A stretch of DNA of 30,599 nucleotides from Christensenella sp. UBA1242. GTDB lineage: Bacteria; Bacillota; Clostridia; Christensenellales; UBA1242. Each line of letters starts with the position of its first letter. Positions within the stretch are counted from its first letter, which is position 1. Shown here piece after piece: positions 15,812 to 25,353 of the stretch. The notes beneath the pieces are model-generated. The model saw only the letters and a list, made by a program, of their open reading frames with translations, was not told the origin of the DNA and made no database searches. Both the position numbers and the translations under genes were made by a program. The stretch spans positions 558 to 31,156 of the forward strand of contig DBWI01000035.1 in the NCBI GenBank assembly GCA_002308915.1, in the 5' to 3' direction.

Positions 15812-17434
15812 ATGGATTTTTTTAACGGAAGTAATTTACATCTTATTATTGCAGTTGTGCTATCATGTATAAACGCAGTTATTATGTGTTTTATTGGTAG
15901 CAAGTTTTTGCAGGTCATTCAACTTTCTGGTTACAAAATAAATGGTTTTAGGGCATACCTAAAAGAAAGCAAAGGCTCATATATTGGCAGACTTGCAGTT
16001 TTATCTTTTTTGTCTATTGCTTGTATGCTTGTAACCAACTCACTTCTTGATGGCTATGGTGAATACTACGCATATATAGATTTGTTATTCTACTTTTATT
16101 TTTGTATTGTATTTATCATCAATGTGTATCGCTCACCACAAAAAACACCACTAAAACAAACAAGTCGAATGACCAGATTGACGGGAATGGTATTCTTGCT
16201 TATGGCATGTGCAACATTTTCACTTATCGCACTTTTTAGCATTCACTTCCCAGAAGTCAAGTTTGGTATTGTTGCAGTAACACCAATTCTTGTTCCAATC
16301 ATTGTTCCGCTTGCACACTTTATTTGTTATCCATTTGAAATGTTAATACGAAGTGCTTATGTAAAAAAAGCCAAAAAGAAACTAAGCAGCATGCCAGACC
16401 TAATCAAAATTGGCATTACAGGAAGTTACGGCAAAACCACAACAAAGCACATTCTTAATGTTATGCTTTCAACCAAATACAAAGTTTGTATGTCGCCACA
16501 TAGTTTTAACACTCCAATGGGTTTAACCAAAGTTGTTAACAACTATCTTGAACAAGGAGATCAAGTCCTTATTACCGAAATGGGAGCAAGACAGGTTGGG
16601 GATATTTCATACCTTTGTAAACTAATCCAGCCAAAGCATGCAATCATCACTGGCATAGGGAATCAACACTTGTCAACTTTTGGAACAGTGGAAAATGTTT
16701 ACAAAGCCAAAAAAGAACTTGTTAGCGCAATAACAGATGGTTTCATTTGTTACAATGCAAACAATGCTGGCTCACAAAAAATGTATAACGAATGCAAAAA
16801 GAATTGTGTTTTGTGTGGCGTTAATGAACAAAACACTTTTGCAAACATCACCAACACGCAACTTGGCACCAAGGGGTCAGAATTTGACTTAACAATAGAC
16901 AACAAAACGATTCATTGTTCAACAAAACTTTTGGGCGAAGAAAACTTGCAAGATGTTGCTTTGTCAGCTGCAATGGCATACAAGCTTGGTGTAAATCTCA
17001 CTCAAATTCAACAAGCAATCGCAAGTCTAAAACCAGTTGCACATCGTCTTGAACTTATTGAAGAGAATGGACTCACAATCATAGACAACTCATTCAATTC
17101 ATCAGTAGAAAGTAGCACAAGTTCACTCAAAACTTTGGCATTGTTCCAAGGTAACAAAATTGTCGTTACTCCAGGACTTGTTGAACTTGGTAACAAAGAA
17201 TATGAAGAAAATCAAAAATTTGGTGAAAGAATTTCCAAGGTAGCGAACAAGGTGATAATTGTCAATAAAGTCAACAAGCAAGCAATAACCGAAGGATTAC
17301 TTATTGGTGATTTCAATCAAGACGACATACTCTTTGCAGACACTCTTAGTGATGCCAAAAAACTTATCAAAGACATAGTAACGGGTAATGATGTTGTACT
17401 CTTCGAAAACGACTTACCAGACAACTATATCTAA
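15812..17434 (+). CDS. Membrane-anchored MurF-type Mur ligase
   Basis: 540 residues. The first ~175 form about five transmembrane helices (10-30, 60-78, 88-106, 122-144, 152-173), replacing the soluble substrate-binding N-domain of ordinary MurF. From 199 onward there is a Mur ligase core: P-loop GITGSYGKTTTKH at 201-213, the ITEMGARQVGDI segment, GIGNQHLSTFGT, and the C-domain LKPVAHRLELIEENGLTIIDNSFNS, closest to MurF (adds D-Ala-D-Ala to UDP-MurNAc-tripeptide). A D-Ala-D-Ala ligase lies on the far side of the island, supporting a MurF role. It could instead be a specialised Mur-ligase-like enzyme acting on a lipid-linked precursor. A terminator follows within 25 bases. Confidence 0.88.
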   Translation: MDFFNGSNLHLIIAVVLSCINAVIMCFIGSKFLQVIQLSGYKINGFRAYLKESKGSYIGRLAVLSFLSIACMLVTNSLLDGYGEYYAYIDLLFYFYFCIVFIINVYRSPQKTPLKQTSRMTRLTGMVFLLMACATFSLIALFSIHFPEVKFGIVAVTPILVPIIVPLAHFICYPFEMLIRSAYVKKAKKKLSSMPDLIKIGITGSYGKTTTKHILNVMLSTKYKVCMSPHSFNTPMGLTKVVNNYLEQGDQVLITEMGARQVGDISYLCKLIQPKHAIITGIGNQHLSTFGTVENVYKAKKELVSAITDGFICYNANNAGSQKMYNECKKNCVLCGVNEQNTFANITNTQLGTKGSEFDLTIDNKTIHCSTKLLGEENLQDVALSAAMAYKLGVNLTQIQQAIASLKPVAHRLELIEENGLTIIDNSFNSSVESSTSSLKTLALFQGNKIVVTPGLVELGNKEYEENQKFGERISKVANKVIIVNKVNKQAITEGLLIGDFNQDDILFADTLSDAKKLIKDIVTGNDVVLFENDLPDNYI

Positions 17435-17452
17435 AAAGCAATCAAAAAACAT

Positions 17453-17483
17453 AAAAAAATCGCTATCTGGTAGCGATTTTTTA
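17453..17483. terminator. Bidirectional terminator between the murF-like gene and the XRE remnant
   Basis: Nine-base-pair stem AAATCGCTA / TAGCGATTT with loop TCTGG. It has an A-run on its left and a T-run on its right, so it can end both the murF-like transcript and a minus-strand transcript from the regulator remnant. Confidence 0.88.
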
Positions 17484-17484
17484 T

Positions 17485-17610
17485 TTATTTTGATAATCCA
17501 AGCAAAAATTCAATATCAATATCAAATGTTGTTGCAATGTTTTGTAATTGAAAATATCTTGGCTCTTGTTTGCCATTTAACCAATAACTAACTGTTGCTT
17601 GCGTGGTGCC
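17485..17610 (-). pseudogene. 3' remnant of an XRE-family helix-turn-helix regulator
   Basis: The minus strand encodes 41 residues ending in a TAA at 17485-17487: GTTQATVSYWLNGKQEP, then RYFQLQNIATTFDIDIEFLLGLSK. This is the recognition helix and the last two helices of a Cro/CI-type HTH (compare the family pattern 'vsqatIsywEnGkrePs...L.kLAd.fgvsidyLLG'). The first ~25 residues, including the start codon and helices 1-2, are missing: homology stops at 17610 and is replaced by AT-rich sequence with no start. The break coincides with the left end of the accessory island. Confidence 0.78.
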
Positions 17611-17631
17611 AATTTAAATAAAAAACATAAA

Positions 17632-17669
17632 GCTGAGGTGAAGAGTAAAATCTTTGCCTCGGTTCTTTT
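17632..17669 (+). other. Strong hairpin at the left edge of the island
   Basis: CTGAGGTGAAGA / TCTTTGCCTCGG can form a 12-base-pair stem with three G-T pairs around loop GTAAAA, followed by TTCTTTT. It lies upstream of the operon promoter. It could be a terminator of a gene lost on insertion or an element end. Confidence 0.5.
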
Positions 17670-17678
17670 GCGTTATTA

Positions 17679-17707
17679 TTGCAAAGCAGTAGAATTTATG
17701 GTATAAT
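17679..17707 (+). promoter_or_regulatory. Predicted promoter of the four-gene island operon
   Basis: TTGCAA at 17679-17684, 17-base spacer, TATAAT at 17702-17707. The predicted start near 17714 gives a ~55-base leader with a purine-rich GAGAGGGGCGAG before the first ATG. No other promoter-like region is seen before the operon terminator. Confidence 0.68.
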
Positions 17708-17768
17708 ATATTGCAATTATTATTTGTTTTTTCGATTTTTAGTTATTTTACGAAAGAGAGGGGCGAGA

Positions 17769-20519
17769 ATGAATGATTTACTAAAGAATAAAATAAATGA
17801 AGCTTTATCTCAACCATTTGTTGGTGACTTTTTCTTTAGTCCAGATGATTTGGAGGAAATTTATTTAGAAACAAGTATTAAACTTGATTATGTTTCAAAA
17901 GAACGAGGGGCTACCTTATCTGCATTGGATTATGATATGGTTTTTGTTGCTTTGGTAAATTTAATTAAAGAGTGGCTTCCAGATTCTGATACTTTTTGGG
18001 AATATTTATTTAAAAAACTTGGTGTTAATTCATCTCAACAAAAAATTTATTCACAAGTTACAAATGTTGTTGATAGGTTGGCGATAAAAAACAAGATTTT
18101 TATTTTAGATTCATTTACAAAAAAATATTATGCGACAATTTGCAGTCATGCTTTTGCCCCAATTTCGTCGAGTTATTCTTTTTTTGATATGTGTTGGGAA
18201 ATATATTGTTGTGATTTAAATGAAAGTTATGAGCCCAATGATCCCGTATGTGATGTTATTACAAAAAGTTTACAGCAGAAATTAAAAATTAATGTTGATA
18301 GTGATGATGATTTCCAGATAGGCAGTAAAATATATTCTTTTAGAGCAGGTATAAAAGGCTTGGCTGTGGATCAACCAGAGTTGTTATCAAAACTGTTGGA
18401 TAAAATAATGATTAACATTAATAATCTATTTTATGGTCAAGCAATTAGTTTGCATGACAGTTATTTGAATTATTTGATGCATGATTGGTGGATTAAAAAA
18501 GAGGCTAGTTTTGGAATATTAAAACCTCGCAAGTTTAGTGGAGAACGCATTGTCTCAGATTATTCACAAATAAAAACAAAATACAATTATATAGATGGTA
18601 TTGCTTATTTAACAATTCCTGCCATAAGATTGTTAGATAATGTTGATTTTGAACCATATTTAGAAATTTATGTAAATAATGAACAAAAAATATGTGAACC
18701 ACTAGAATTGTATGGTTCAGGTATACTTATGGCGACTAAACTAAAAAGAATGGCATTGAATGATTTGCCATTTGCTAAAAATATAAGGGTTGTAATTTCA
18801 CATTGCGGTAAAACAATTTATGATTCTAAAGATAGCATGAAAAGAGATTATATACTTTTTAAAAATGAAAAAGAAGTTTTTTCAAAAGAATGTTTTCCTG
18901 GTAACTATACCTTATATGTAAATAATTTTGAAAATTTATATAAGTATCCTTCAGATATTGGGAAAATAACCTTAAACACATATAGTTTAGATGCTAATAA
19001 TGGAGATATTCTACAAAGTAAAGAAAATATTATCTTTTTTGTAAATGAAAAACAGGGAAGGAAGCTGTATTTCGTTGCTAATGAGAATAATAAATTGCAA
19101 TATAGAATGAATGATAAAGAGTATAAGGTAATAGACGGAGATGTTTGGGTTGATGTTGATAATGAAGTAGATGTGAAAGATTTTGGTGTAAAATATGAAA
19201 ATGAAACTTTTAAGCTTAGTGATTTTTCTTTTGAATTATTAGGAGACAAAAGAAGATATTTGCTTTCATTATTAACAGACACCGGAGATGTACAAGAAAT
19301 TAAGATTTTTAAATATAGTGATAATTCTGTGGTAAATGCTATTTCTTTTATTAAATTTAATCAATTAAAAATTGTTTTTGATAAACCATTATATTATGAT
19401 CAGGATGATTGTGGATTTGTGATTATAACTAGTGATAAGTTTGAAGAGAAAAAGAATTTCACAATATCTGATAATGAAATTTATATAAAGATCAAAAATG
19501 GTGATCTGATTATTAACCCACCTGTTTTTAAATGGAAGATAGATGATGGCGAATGGCATTATCACTCAATTCAAAATGGGTTGTGGTATAAAAATTTCAC
19601 AAATACATCCCAACTTTTTGTTAGTTATCCAAAAGATGTTATTTGCGAAGTTTGTATTAATAATGAAAAATTTGAGTCATCTACAAATAGTTATACCTAT
19701 AAATTGGGGGAAAAAGTATATGAAATGACAAATAATGGTTCCGCCGAACTATTGTTGTATATAAATATCAATGGGTCTGATTATCATAATAGATGCTTAT
19801 TGTCTCAAATATATCTAAAAGAGAAATTTGCAGAAAATCCAGTTTTTGTATTTTCACAAAAACACGAGTTGATTTGGATACCTAGAGGTTTTATTGGGGA
19901 TAAAAATTCAAAATTTGAACTTGAAATATATGGGCAGGATAATATAATGCAAACTATACAGTGTGATCTTAAAGAAAGTAAATTTAGTTTGAATAATTTT
20001 AAAGATGATTTTTATCAGTTAAAGGTGAGTTTGATTAAGCCGGGATTTTTAAAACAGAAAGAGTTGTTGTTTGAAGAAAGAATTGTTTTAGGAAATGAAA
20101 AAGAACTAATATTTAAGAATAAAATGCTAGAAATTAATTCTGTAATGTTGTTTGATGATACGGGATTGTGTAATATTAAAAAAGCATATATTGACTGCAT
20201 TAAATATCGTGGCACTAAAGATGGATTTGATTATTACTATGGCAAGATGTTTATTATTCCTGCAAATGGTCATAAAACTTATTTAGATTTTATGAAAAAT
20301 GATAATGGCCAAATGGTAAAAATCAACCCCGTACGAATAGAAATGAGAAGTCAAAAATCATGTTATTTAGGATATGATTTTTATGAATTTGATGAAGATT
20401 TTGAATATGATGATGATTTTGTTTTAGATTCACAAAGAAAAATAAATGTGATGACAAGATTGAATGGAATAAAATCAAAAAATATAAATTATTTTGTTTT
20501 TGAGGTGAAAAATGTTTAA
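17769..20519 (+). CDS. Large protein of unknown function, first gene of the helicase-nuclease operon
   Basis: 916 residues, no recognised domain. The first ~240 residues look helical and globular (FFSPDDLEEIYLETS, SSYSFFDMCWEIYCCDL); the rest is rich in beta-strand patterns with repeated Tyr/Asp/Asn/Phe and resembles a string of beta-sandwich modules. The C-terminus has an acidic patch (EFDEDFEYDDDF). No signal peptide, membrane helix or nuclease motif is visible. The start at 17769 is chosen for its GA-rich ribosome site; an upstream in-frame TTG at 17679 overlaps the -35 box. It overlaps the helicase gene by 8 bases, so the two are probably translationally coupled. By size and position it corresponds to DruH of Druantia type III, but I cannot show homology. 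Confidence 0.85.
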   Translation: MNDLLKNKINEALSQPFVGDFFFSPDDLEEIYLETSIKLDYVSKERGATLSALDYDMVFVALVNLIKEWLPDSDTFWEYLFKKLGVNSSQQKIYSQVTNVVDRLAIKNKIFILDSFTKKYYATICSHAFAPISSSYSFFDMCWEIYCCDLNESYEPNDPVCDVITKSLQQKLKINVDSDDDFQIGSKIYSFRAGIKGLAVDQPELLSKLLDKIMININNLFYGQAISLHDSYLNYLMHDWWIKKEASFGILKPRKFSGERIVSDYSQIKTKYNYIDGIAYLTIPAIRLLDNVDFEPYLEIYVNNEQKICEPLELYGSGILMATKLKRMALNDLPFAKNIRVVISHCGKTIYDSKDSMKRDYILFKNEKEVFSKECFPGNYTLYVNNFENLYKYPSDIGKITLNTYSLDANNGDILQSKENIIFFVNEKQGRKLYFVANENNKLQYRMNDKEYKVIDGDVWVDVDNEVDVKDFGVKYENETFKLSDFSFELLGDKRRYLLSLLTDTGDVQEIKIFKYSDNSVVNAISFIKFNQLKIVFDKPLYYDQDDCGFVIITSDKFEEKKNFTISDNEIYIKIKNGDLIINPPVFKWKIDDGEWHYHSIQNGLWYKNFTNTSQLFVSYPKDVICEVCINNEKFESSTNSYTYKLGEKVYEMTNNGSAELLLYININGSDYHNRCLLSQIYLKEKFAENPVFVFSQKHELIWIPRGFIGDKNSKFELEIYGQDNIMQTIQCDLKESKFSLNNFKDDFYQLKVSLIKPGFLKQKELLFEERIVLGNEKELIFKNKMLEINSVMLFDDTGLCNIKKAYIDCIKYRGTKDGFDYYYGKMFIIPANGHKTYLDFMKNDNGQMVKINPVRIEMRSQKSCYLGYDFYEFDEDFEYDDDFVLDSQRKINVMTRLNGIKSKNINYFVFEVKNV

Positions 20520-23500
20520 TCCAGTAAAAGCTTCTGAAAATATAAAAGAAGAGTTCGTTAGTTATATTGCAACATCTTTTTCTTTTGCAAATTCTAATTT
20601 AAGGAAACAGTTTGTAAATGAATTAAATTCACAAATATCTAATGGCCCATGGCTTGAGATAAATGATATATTTAAGACAGGAAAGTCAATCAATCAGTTA
20701 ATTGATGAGGGGGTTCTTGTTAATTCCTACAGGGATTTAGAAGCTAAGAAACCTAATTCTAAACTTTACAGAAAAATGCTTCCAATTGATAGGCCACTAT
20801 ATTCGCATCAAGAAAAAGCAATAAGAACCATAGTTTCTGGTGAGAATGCTGTTGTTTCAACAGGTACAGGTAGTGGTAAAACAAACTGTTTTTTGATACC
20901 TGTTTTAAATGAATTGTTGAAAGAAAAAGAACAAGGTACTTTGGGCCCTGGTGTGCGTGCTTTGTTTATATACCCAATGAATGCGCTTGCTAATGACCAG
21001 ATGAAAAATCTTAGAAAAATTTTGATGTGTTATCCTGATATTACTTTTGGAGTTTATAATGGAGGCACTGAAAACAATGAAGAAGATGCTATTAGAGTAT
21101 ACGAGTCTATGTTTGCAACAGAACCAATTCCAGAATTAAGAAAAAGATTGCCAAATGAGTTATTGTCTAGAGATGAGATAAAAAATTCGCCACCTAATAT
21201 TTTGTTTACTAACTACGCAATGCTTGAACATCTTTTGTTTAGACCTAAAGATGATGTTTTGTTTTCAAGGTCTGATTTTAAATTTGTTGTGTTGGATGAG
21301 GCGCATGTGTATTCTGGTGCAACAGGAATTGAGACATCTATATTGTTAAGAAGATTGAGAGCAAGAATCAGCGCAACAAGGCAGACTCAGTTTATTTTAA
21401 CTAGTGCAACTTTAGGTAATGGATCAAACTCAGATGATGATATTATAACATTCGCCAATAATTTATGTGGTGTGGAATTTAAAAAAGAAAACATTATACG
21501 TGCAGAAAGACAAAAATATATAGCAAGTCAAAATCAAAAAGAATATTCTATTGAATTAATAAATGAGCTAGCGAATGAAGAAAATGTTGTTGCTGATATT
21601 TTTAGGAAATATTTAATTCCAGTTGACGTCAACAAAAGTGAGAGCGAATTATTATATGATTTTTTAATTGATTCACAATTATATAATATAATGCGATCCA
21701 ATGTTAAGAAAATTTGTACAATACAAGAAATTAAAACAATATTAAATTTAGATTTAAATACAACTATTGCCTTTGTTTCATTATGTAGTCGAGCACAAAA
21801 GGATAATAAATCTTTAATAGATGCCAGATATCACTTTTTTATTAGGAGTTTGGAAGGTTGCTATATAACTTTTAATGAAAAATTGTTTTTAACCAGACAA
21901 AAAACATATTTTGAAAATGATACCGAATTTGCTGTTTTTGAAATTGCTCTATGTGATGATTGTGGAAAATTTGCTTTGGTTGGTAAGGAAGAAAATAAAC
22001 ATTTGGTTCAAGTGTCAAAAATGGACGAAAAAGTTGAATATTTCTACTTGGCGAAAGATGTAAACGAAGATATAGAAGATGAAGATATTGATGATGAAGG
22101 AAAGTATGAATACTATTATTTATGTCCACATTGCGGAGCGATTTCACATCAAAATGAATTAAAATATATGGCTTGTGATTGCAAGACAAAGGATTATGTC
22201 AAGATAATAAAAGCCAAAGAACTTCAAATTGGCGCACGATGTGGTAATTGCCATAGAGGAACCTACAAAAGATTGTATTTAGGAAATGATGCGGCTACAT
22301 CTGTTTTGGCGACTGCATTATATGAAGAATTGCCTGAAATTACATATGAAGAAAATGATGTTAGTACTACAACAACAAATATATTTGCTAAGGCATCACT
22401 TTTGAATAAAAAGAAATCACAAAAAACAGGAAGACAATTTTTGGCTTTTTCTGATAGTAGACAAGAAGCAGCAAAATTTGCTTGTTATTTGCATAAAAGT
22501 TATGATGAGTTTTTGCGCCGTCGTGGTATTTGTCAGGTTATTAAAGAGAATGTAGATTTAATTAAAAGTAATATTTTTACTGTTTCTGATTTTGTTAAAA
22601 AGCTTACTGCGTTTTTTACTAATAAGAGAAGTTTTGCAGAAAAAAATAATGACACAAGTAATTTAACAACAGTTAGCAATAAAAATGCTTGGGTTGCGGT
22701 GTTAAATGAGATGGCACGTTTTAGTTCTTCAACATCATTAACCACTTTAGGCGTTTTGCAGTTTTCTTATTTAGGAATAAAAGATGAAATCATACAAATG
22801 GTTGCCAATCAGTATAATGTAAGCTATGATACAGCATATAATTTACTTAATTTATTGGTATTTGAAATAGTGAAATCAGGAGCTATTTGCACTGATTCAG
22901 ACACGGATATTGATGATAATGATAGGGAATATATTTTTTATACATCTTCCCAAAAGTTTATATCAAAAGAAAAAATATCTAATATGAAAACGATTGATTC
23001 TTGGATGCCAAAAAACAAGGATGGAGATAAAGAAAAGTTTTATAAAACTAATAAATTATTTTATGTTTCTAGCTTCTTAAATATTGATCAAAAAGAAGCT
23101 GCTACTTTTTTGAGCGACTTTTTTGATTATCTTACTAAGCCGGATTTTGGTAATGAGTATTGCTTGATTGATAAAAACAAGGATGGAACTTATGTTTTAC
23201 CTGCAAAATTTTTTAGAGTGATAATATCTCAAGATAATAATGCAAAATGGTATAAATGTAAAAAATGTGGGAAAGTGTCTCAATTCCATAATAATGGTAA
23301 ATGCATTTCTTCAAAATGTGAAGGAGATATTGTCTGTGTTGATGCTCATACACTAAATGAAGGTAACCATTTTGCGGAACTATATTTTAGTGAAAGAATG
23401 TCACCTCTTTTTATAAAAGAACATACAGCACAATTAAGCAAGAAAGAAAGTGCAACTTATCAAGAAGAATTTATTAAAAAAGAAATAAATGCATTATCAT

Positions 23501-25338
23501 GTTCAACTACTTTTGAAATGGGGGTTGATGTTGGTGATTTGGAAACTGTATTTTTAAGGGACGTTCCACCTCTTCCTTCAAACTATGCACAGCGTGCAGG
23601 ACGAGCTGGGAGAAGTGTTAATGCTGCTGCTTATGCTTTAACTTATGCAAAATTAAGTTCACATGACTTATCTTTCTTTAAAGAACCCAACAAGATGATT
23701 AATGGAATAATTTTGCCACCATTATTTAAAGTGGATAATGAAAAAATAGTGAAAAGACATATTTATGCAGTAGCTTTGAGTATGTTTTTTTCAGAAAATC
23801 CTGAAATGTATAATCACAATGAGGCTGAAAAGTTTATTAATGAGAAGGGCTATGAAGTTTTTTATGCATGGTTAAGGGATAGACCAAAGAGATTAACGGA
23901 AATGCTTGTTGCGTCAATTCCGAATATTGAGGATTTACATAACCGTTTAGGATTATTAGATTTTACCTGGTTAAATGATTTCATTGGTGATGAAGGTGTG
24001 TTTACCGTTTTAATAAGAGAATATGAAAATAATATTGAAGAATTTGAATCTATGATTAAAAAGTTTAAGAATAAAAACGATTTGGATTCAGCTTCAAAAT
24101 GTGAAAGAAAGTTAAGAAATTATAAGAAGAATAAGCTTATTGATTTCTTGGCTCGAGGTAATATATTACCTAGATATGGTTTTCCTGTTGATACCGTCGA
24201 GTTAGAGCAAAATACAACAGCAGGAAATATCAACAAATTACGATTGAGTCGTGATTTATCAGTGGCAATTGCTGAATATGCTCCATCTTCAGAGGTGGTT
24301 GCTGATGGCAAGTTGTATACTAGTAGATATATTAAGAAAACCAATGTAGGTAATAACAATAAAGAATGGCATACTGGGTATATTGGAATCTGTCATAATC
24401 CTGATTGCTTGTGTGTTAATTATAGTGTTACTCCAGTAGATGATGATAATGGAATTCCATGCTGTTCATGTGGGCAACTATTGAATTCTAAAGATTTTTT
24501 TGAGAGTATTGAACCTCGTTCCGGCTTTGTTACAGAAAAAGAAGCAAAAGAAGTGCCTTTAACAAGACAAGAAAAAAATTATAAATCCGATGATTATTAT
24601 ATTGGTAACACTGAATCAAAAACCATAGATAAACAATCTTTTATGTTTAATAGTGTTTTGGTTACACTGGAGTCAACGACTAACGATTCTTTAATGGTTA
24701 AATCCTCAAATTATTTCTATGTGTGTCCAAAATGCGGTTTTTCATATGCGGCAGATGAAACTATTTCAGGGGATGATGAAGCTAATAAAGCAATTAAAAA
24801 TAAAGCACATAAGATACATACAAGTAACAAACATGAAAGTTTGTTTGGCCCATATAAATGTGATTCTCAAGTTCTGCATAGATACTCATTGCATCACACA
24901 TTTAATACTGATGTTGTTAAAATAAGTTTTGATTGTGATACCTCAGACTACAATACAATGGTATCAACAATGTATGCTTTGTTGTATACAATGGCGAATG
25001 AAATGAACATAGAAAGAAGAGATATAAAAGCATGTTTGTCATTAAAAATTAAAAATAACATACACCATTTTTCTATTATAATTTATGATGCGGTGCCTGG
25101 TGGGGCTGGACATTCTCGTAGGCTGGTTACAAACGATGGTATGACATTATACCACATTGTAGAATTAGCATACAAAAACATGCAAAAATGTTCATGCGAT
25201 CCATCTTGTTATAACTGTTTGAGAAGTTATGAGAATCAGAAAATACATGATAAGCTAGATAGATCATTAGCTGCAAATTTTTTAAAACAATTAATTGGCC
25301 CTGTTAAAAAATGTAATGATCATGTTGATAAAATTTAG
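20512..25338 (+). CDS. Giant DEAH-box helicase with zinc-finger cysteines and C-terminal DUF1998/MZB module (DruE-like)
   Basis: 1608 residues. Superfamily 2 helicase motifs: PLYSHQ (95-100), Walker A TGTGSGKT (117-124), YPMNALANDQ (154-163), DEAH (262-265), SAT (298-300), motif V FEMGVDVGD (about 1002-1010) and motif VI QRAGRAGR (1027-1034). Between the two RecA lobes are cysteine pairs C481/C484, C538/C541, C555/C557, C577/C580 and C916/C919/C931/C936, likely zinc sites. After lobe 2 come C1294..C1301, C1405/C1408, and a DUF1998-type end with YDAVPGGAGHSR (1525-1536) and CSCDPSCYNCL (1560-1570). Size and order match DruE of Druantia and related defence helicases, which probably translocate on nucleic acid to recognise or unwind invader DNA. 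Its start is coupled to the upstream gene. Confidence 0.93.
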   Translation: MFNPVKASENIKEEFVSYIATSFSFANSNLRKQFVNELNSQISNGPWLEINDIFKTGKSINQLIDEGVLVNSYRDLEAKKPNSKLYRKMLPIDRPLYSHQEKAIRTIVSGENAVVSTGTGSGKTNCFLIPVLNELLKEKEQGTLGPGVRALFIYPMNALANDQMKNLRKILMCYPDITFGVYNGGTENNEEDAIRVYESMFATEPIPELRKRLPNELLSRDEIKNSPPNILFTNYAMLEHLLFRPKDDVLFSRSDFKFVVLDEAHVYSGATGIETSILLRRLRARISATRQTQFILTSATLGNGSNSDDDIITFANNLCGVEFKKENIIRAERQKYIASQNQKEYSIELINELANEENVVADIFRKYLIPVDVNKSESELLYDFLIDSQLYNIMRSNVKKICTIQEIKTILNLDLNTTIAFVSLCSRAQKDNKSLIDARYHFFIRSLEGCYITFNEKLFLTRQKTYFENDTEFAVFEIALCDDCGKFALVGKEENKHLVQVSKMDEKVEYFYLAKDVNEDIEDEDIDDEGKYEYYYLCPHCGAISHQNELKYMACDCKTKDYVKIIKAKELQIGARCGNCHRGTYKRLYLGNDAATSVLATALYEELPEITYEENDVSTTTTNIFAKASLLNKKKSQKTGRQFLAFSDSRQEAAKFACYLHKSYDEFLRRRGICQVIKENVDLIKSNIFTVSDFVKKLTAFFTNKRSFAEKNNDTSNLTTVSNKNAWVAVLNEMARFSSSTSLTTLGVLQFSYLGIKDEIIQMVANQYNVSYDTAYNLLNLLVFEIVKSGAICTDSDTDIDDNDREYIFYTSSQKFISKEKISNMKTIDSWMPKNKDGDKEKFYKTNKLFYVSSFLNIDQKEAATFLSDFFDYLTKPDFGNEYCLIDKNKDGTYVLPAKFFRVIISQDNNAKWYKCKKCGKVSQFHNNGKCISSKCEGDIVCVDAHTLNEGNHFAELYFSERMSPLFIKEHTAQLSKKESATYQEEFIKKEINALSCSTTFEMGVDVGDLETVFLRDVPPLPSNYAQRAGRAGRSVNAAAYALTYAKLSSHDLSFFKEPNKMINGIILPPLFKVDNEKIVKRHIYAVALSMFFSENPEMYNHNEAEKFINEKGYEVFYAWLRDRPKRLTEMLVASIPNIEDLHNRLGLLDFTWLNDFIGDEGVFTVLIREYENNIEEFESMIKKFKNKNDLDSASKCERKLRNYKKNKLIDFLARGNILPRYGFPVDTVELEQNTTAGNINKLRLSRDLSVAIAEYAPSSEVVADGKLYTSRYIKKTNVGNNNKEWHTGYIGICHNPDCLCVNYSVTPVDDDNGIPCCSCGQLLNSKDFFESIEPRSGFVTEKEAKEVPLTRQEKNYKSDDYYIGNTESKTIDKQSFMFNSVLVTLESTTNDSLMVKSSNYFYVCPKCGFSYAADETISGDDEANKAIKNKAHKIHTSNKHESLFGPYKCDSQVLHRYSLHHTFNTDVVKISFDCDTSDYNTMVSTMYALLYTMANEMNIERRDIKACLSLKIKNNIHHFSIIIYDAVPGGAGHSRRLVTNDGMTLYHIVELAYKNMQKCSCDPSCYNCLRSYENQKIHDKLDRSLAANFLKQLIGPVKKCNDHVDKI

Positions 25339-25353
25339 TGGGATGGTGAAATT

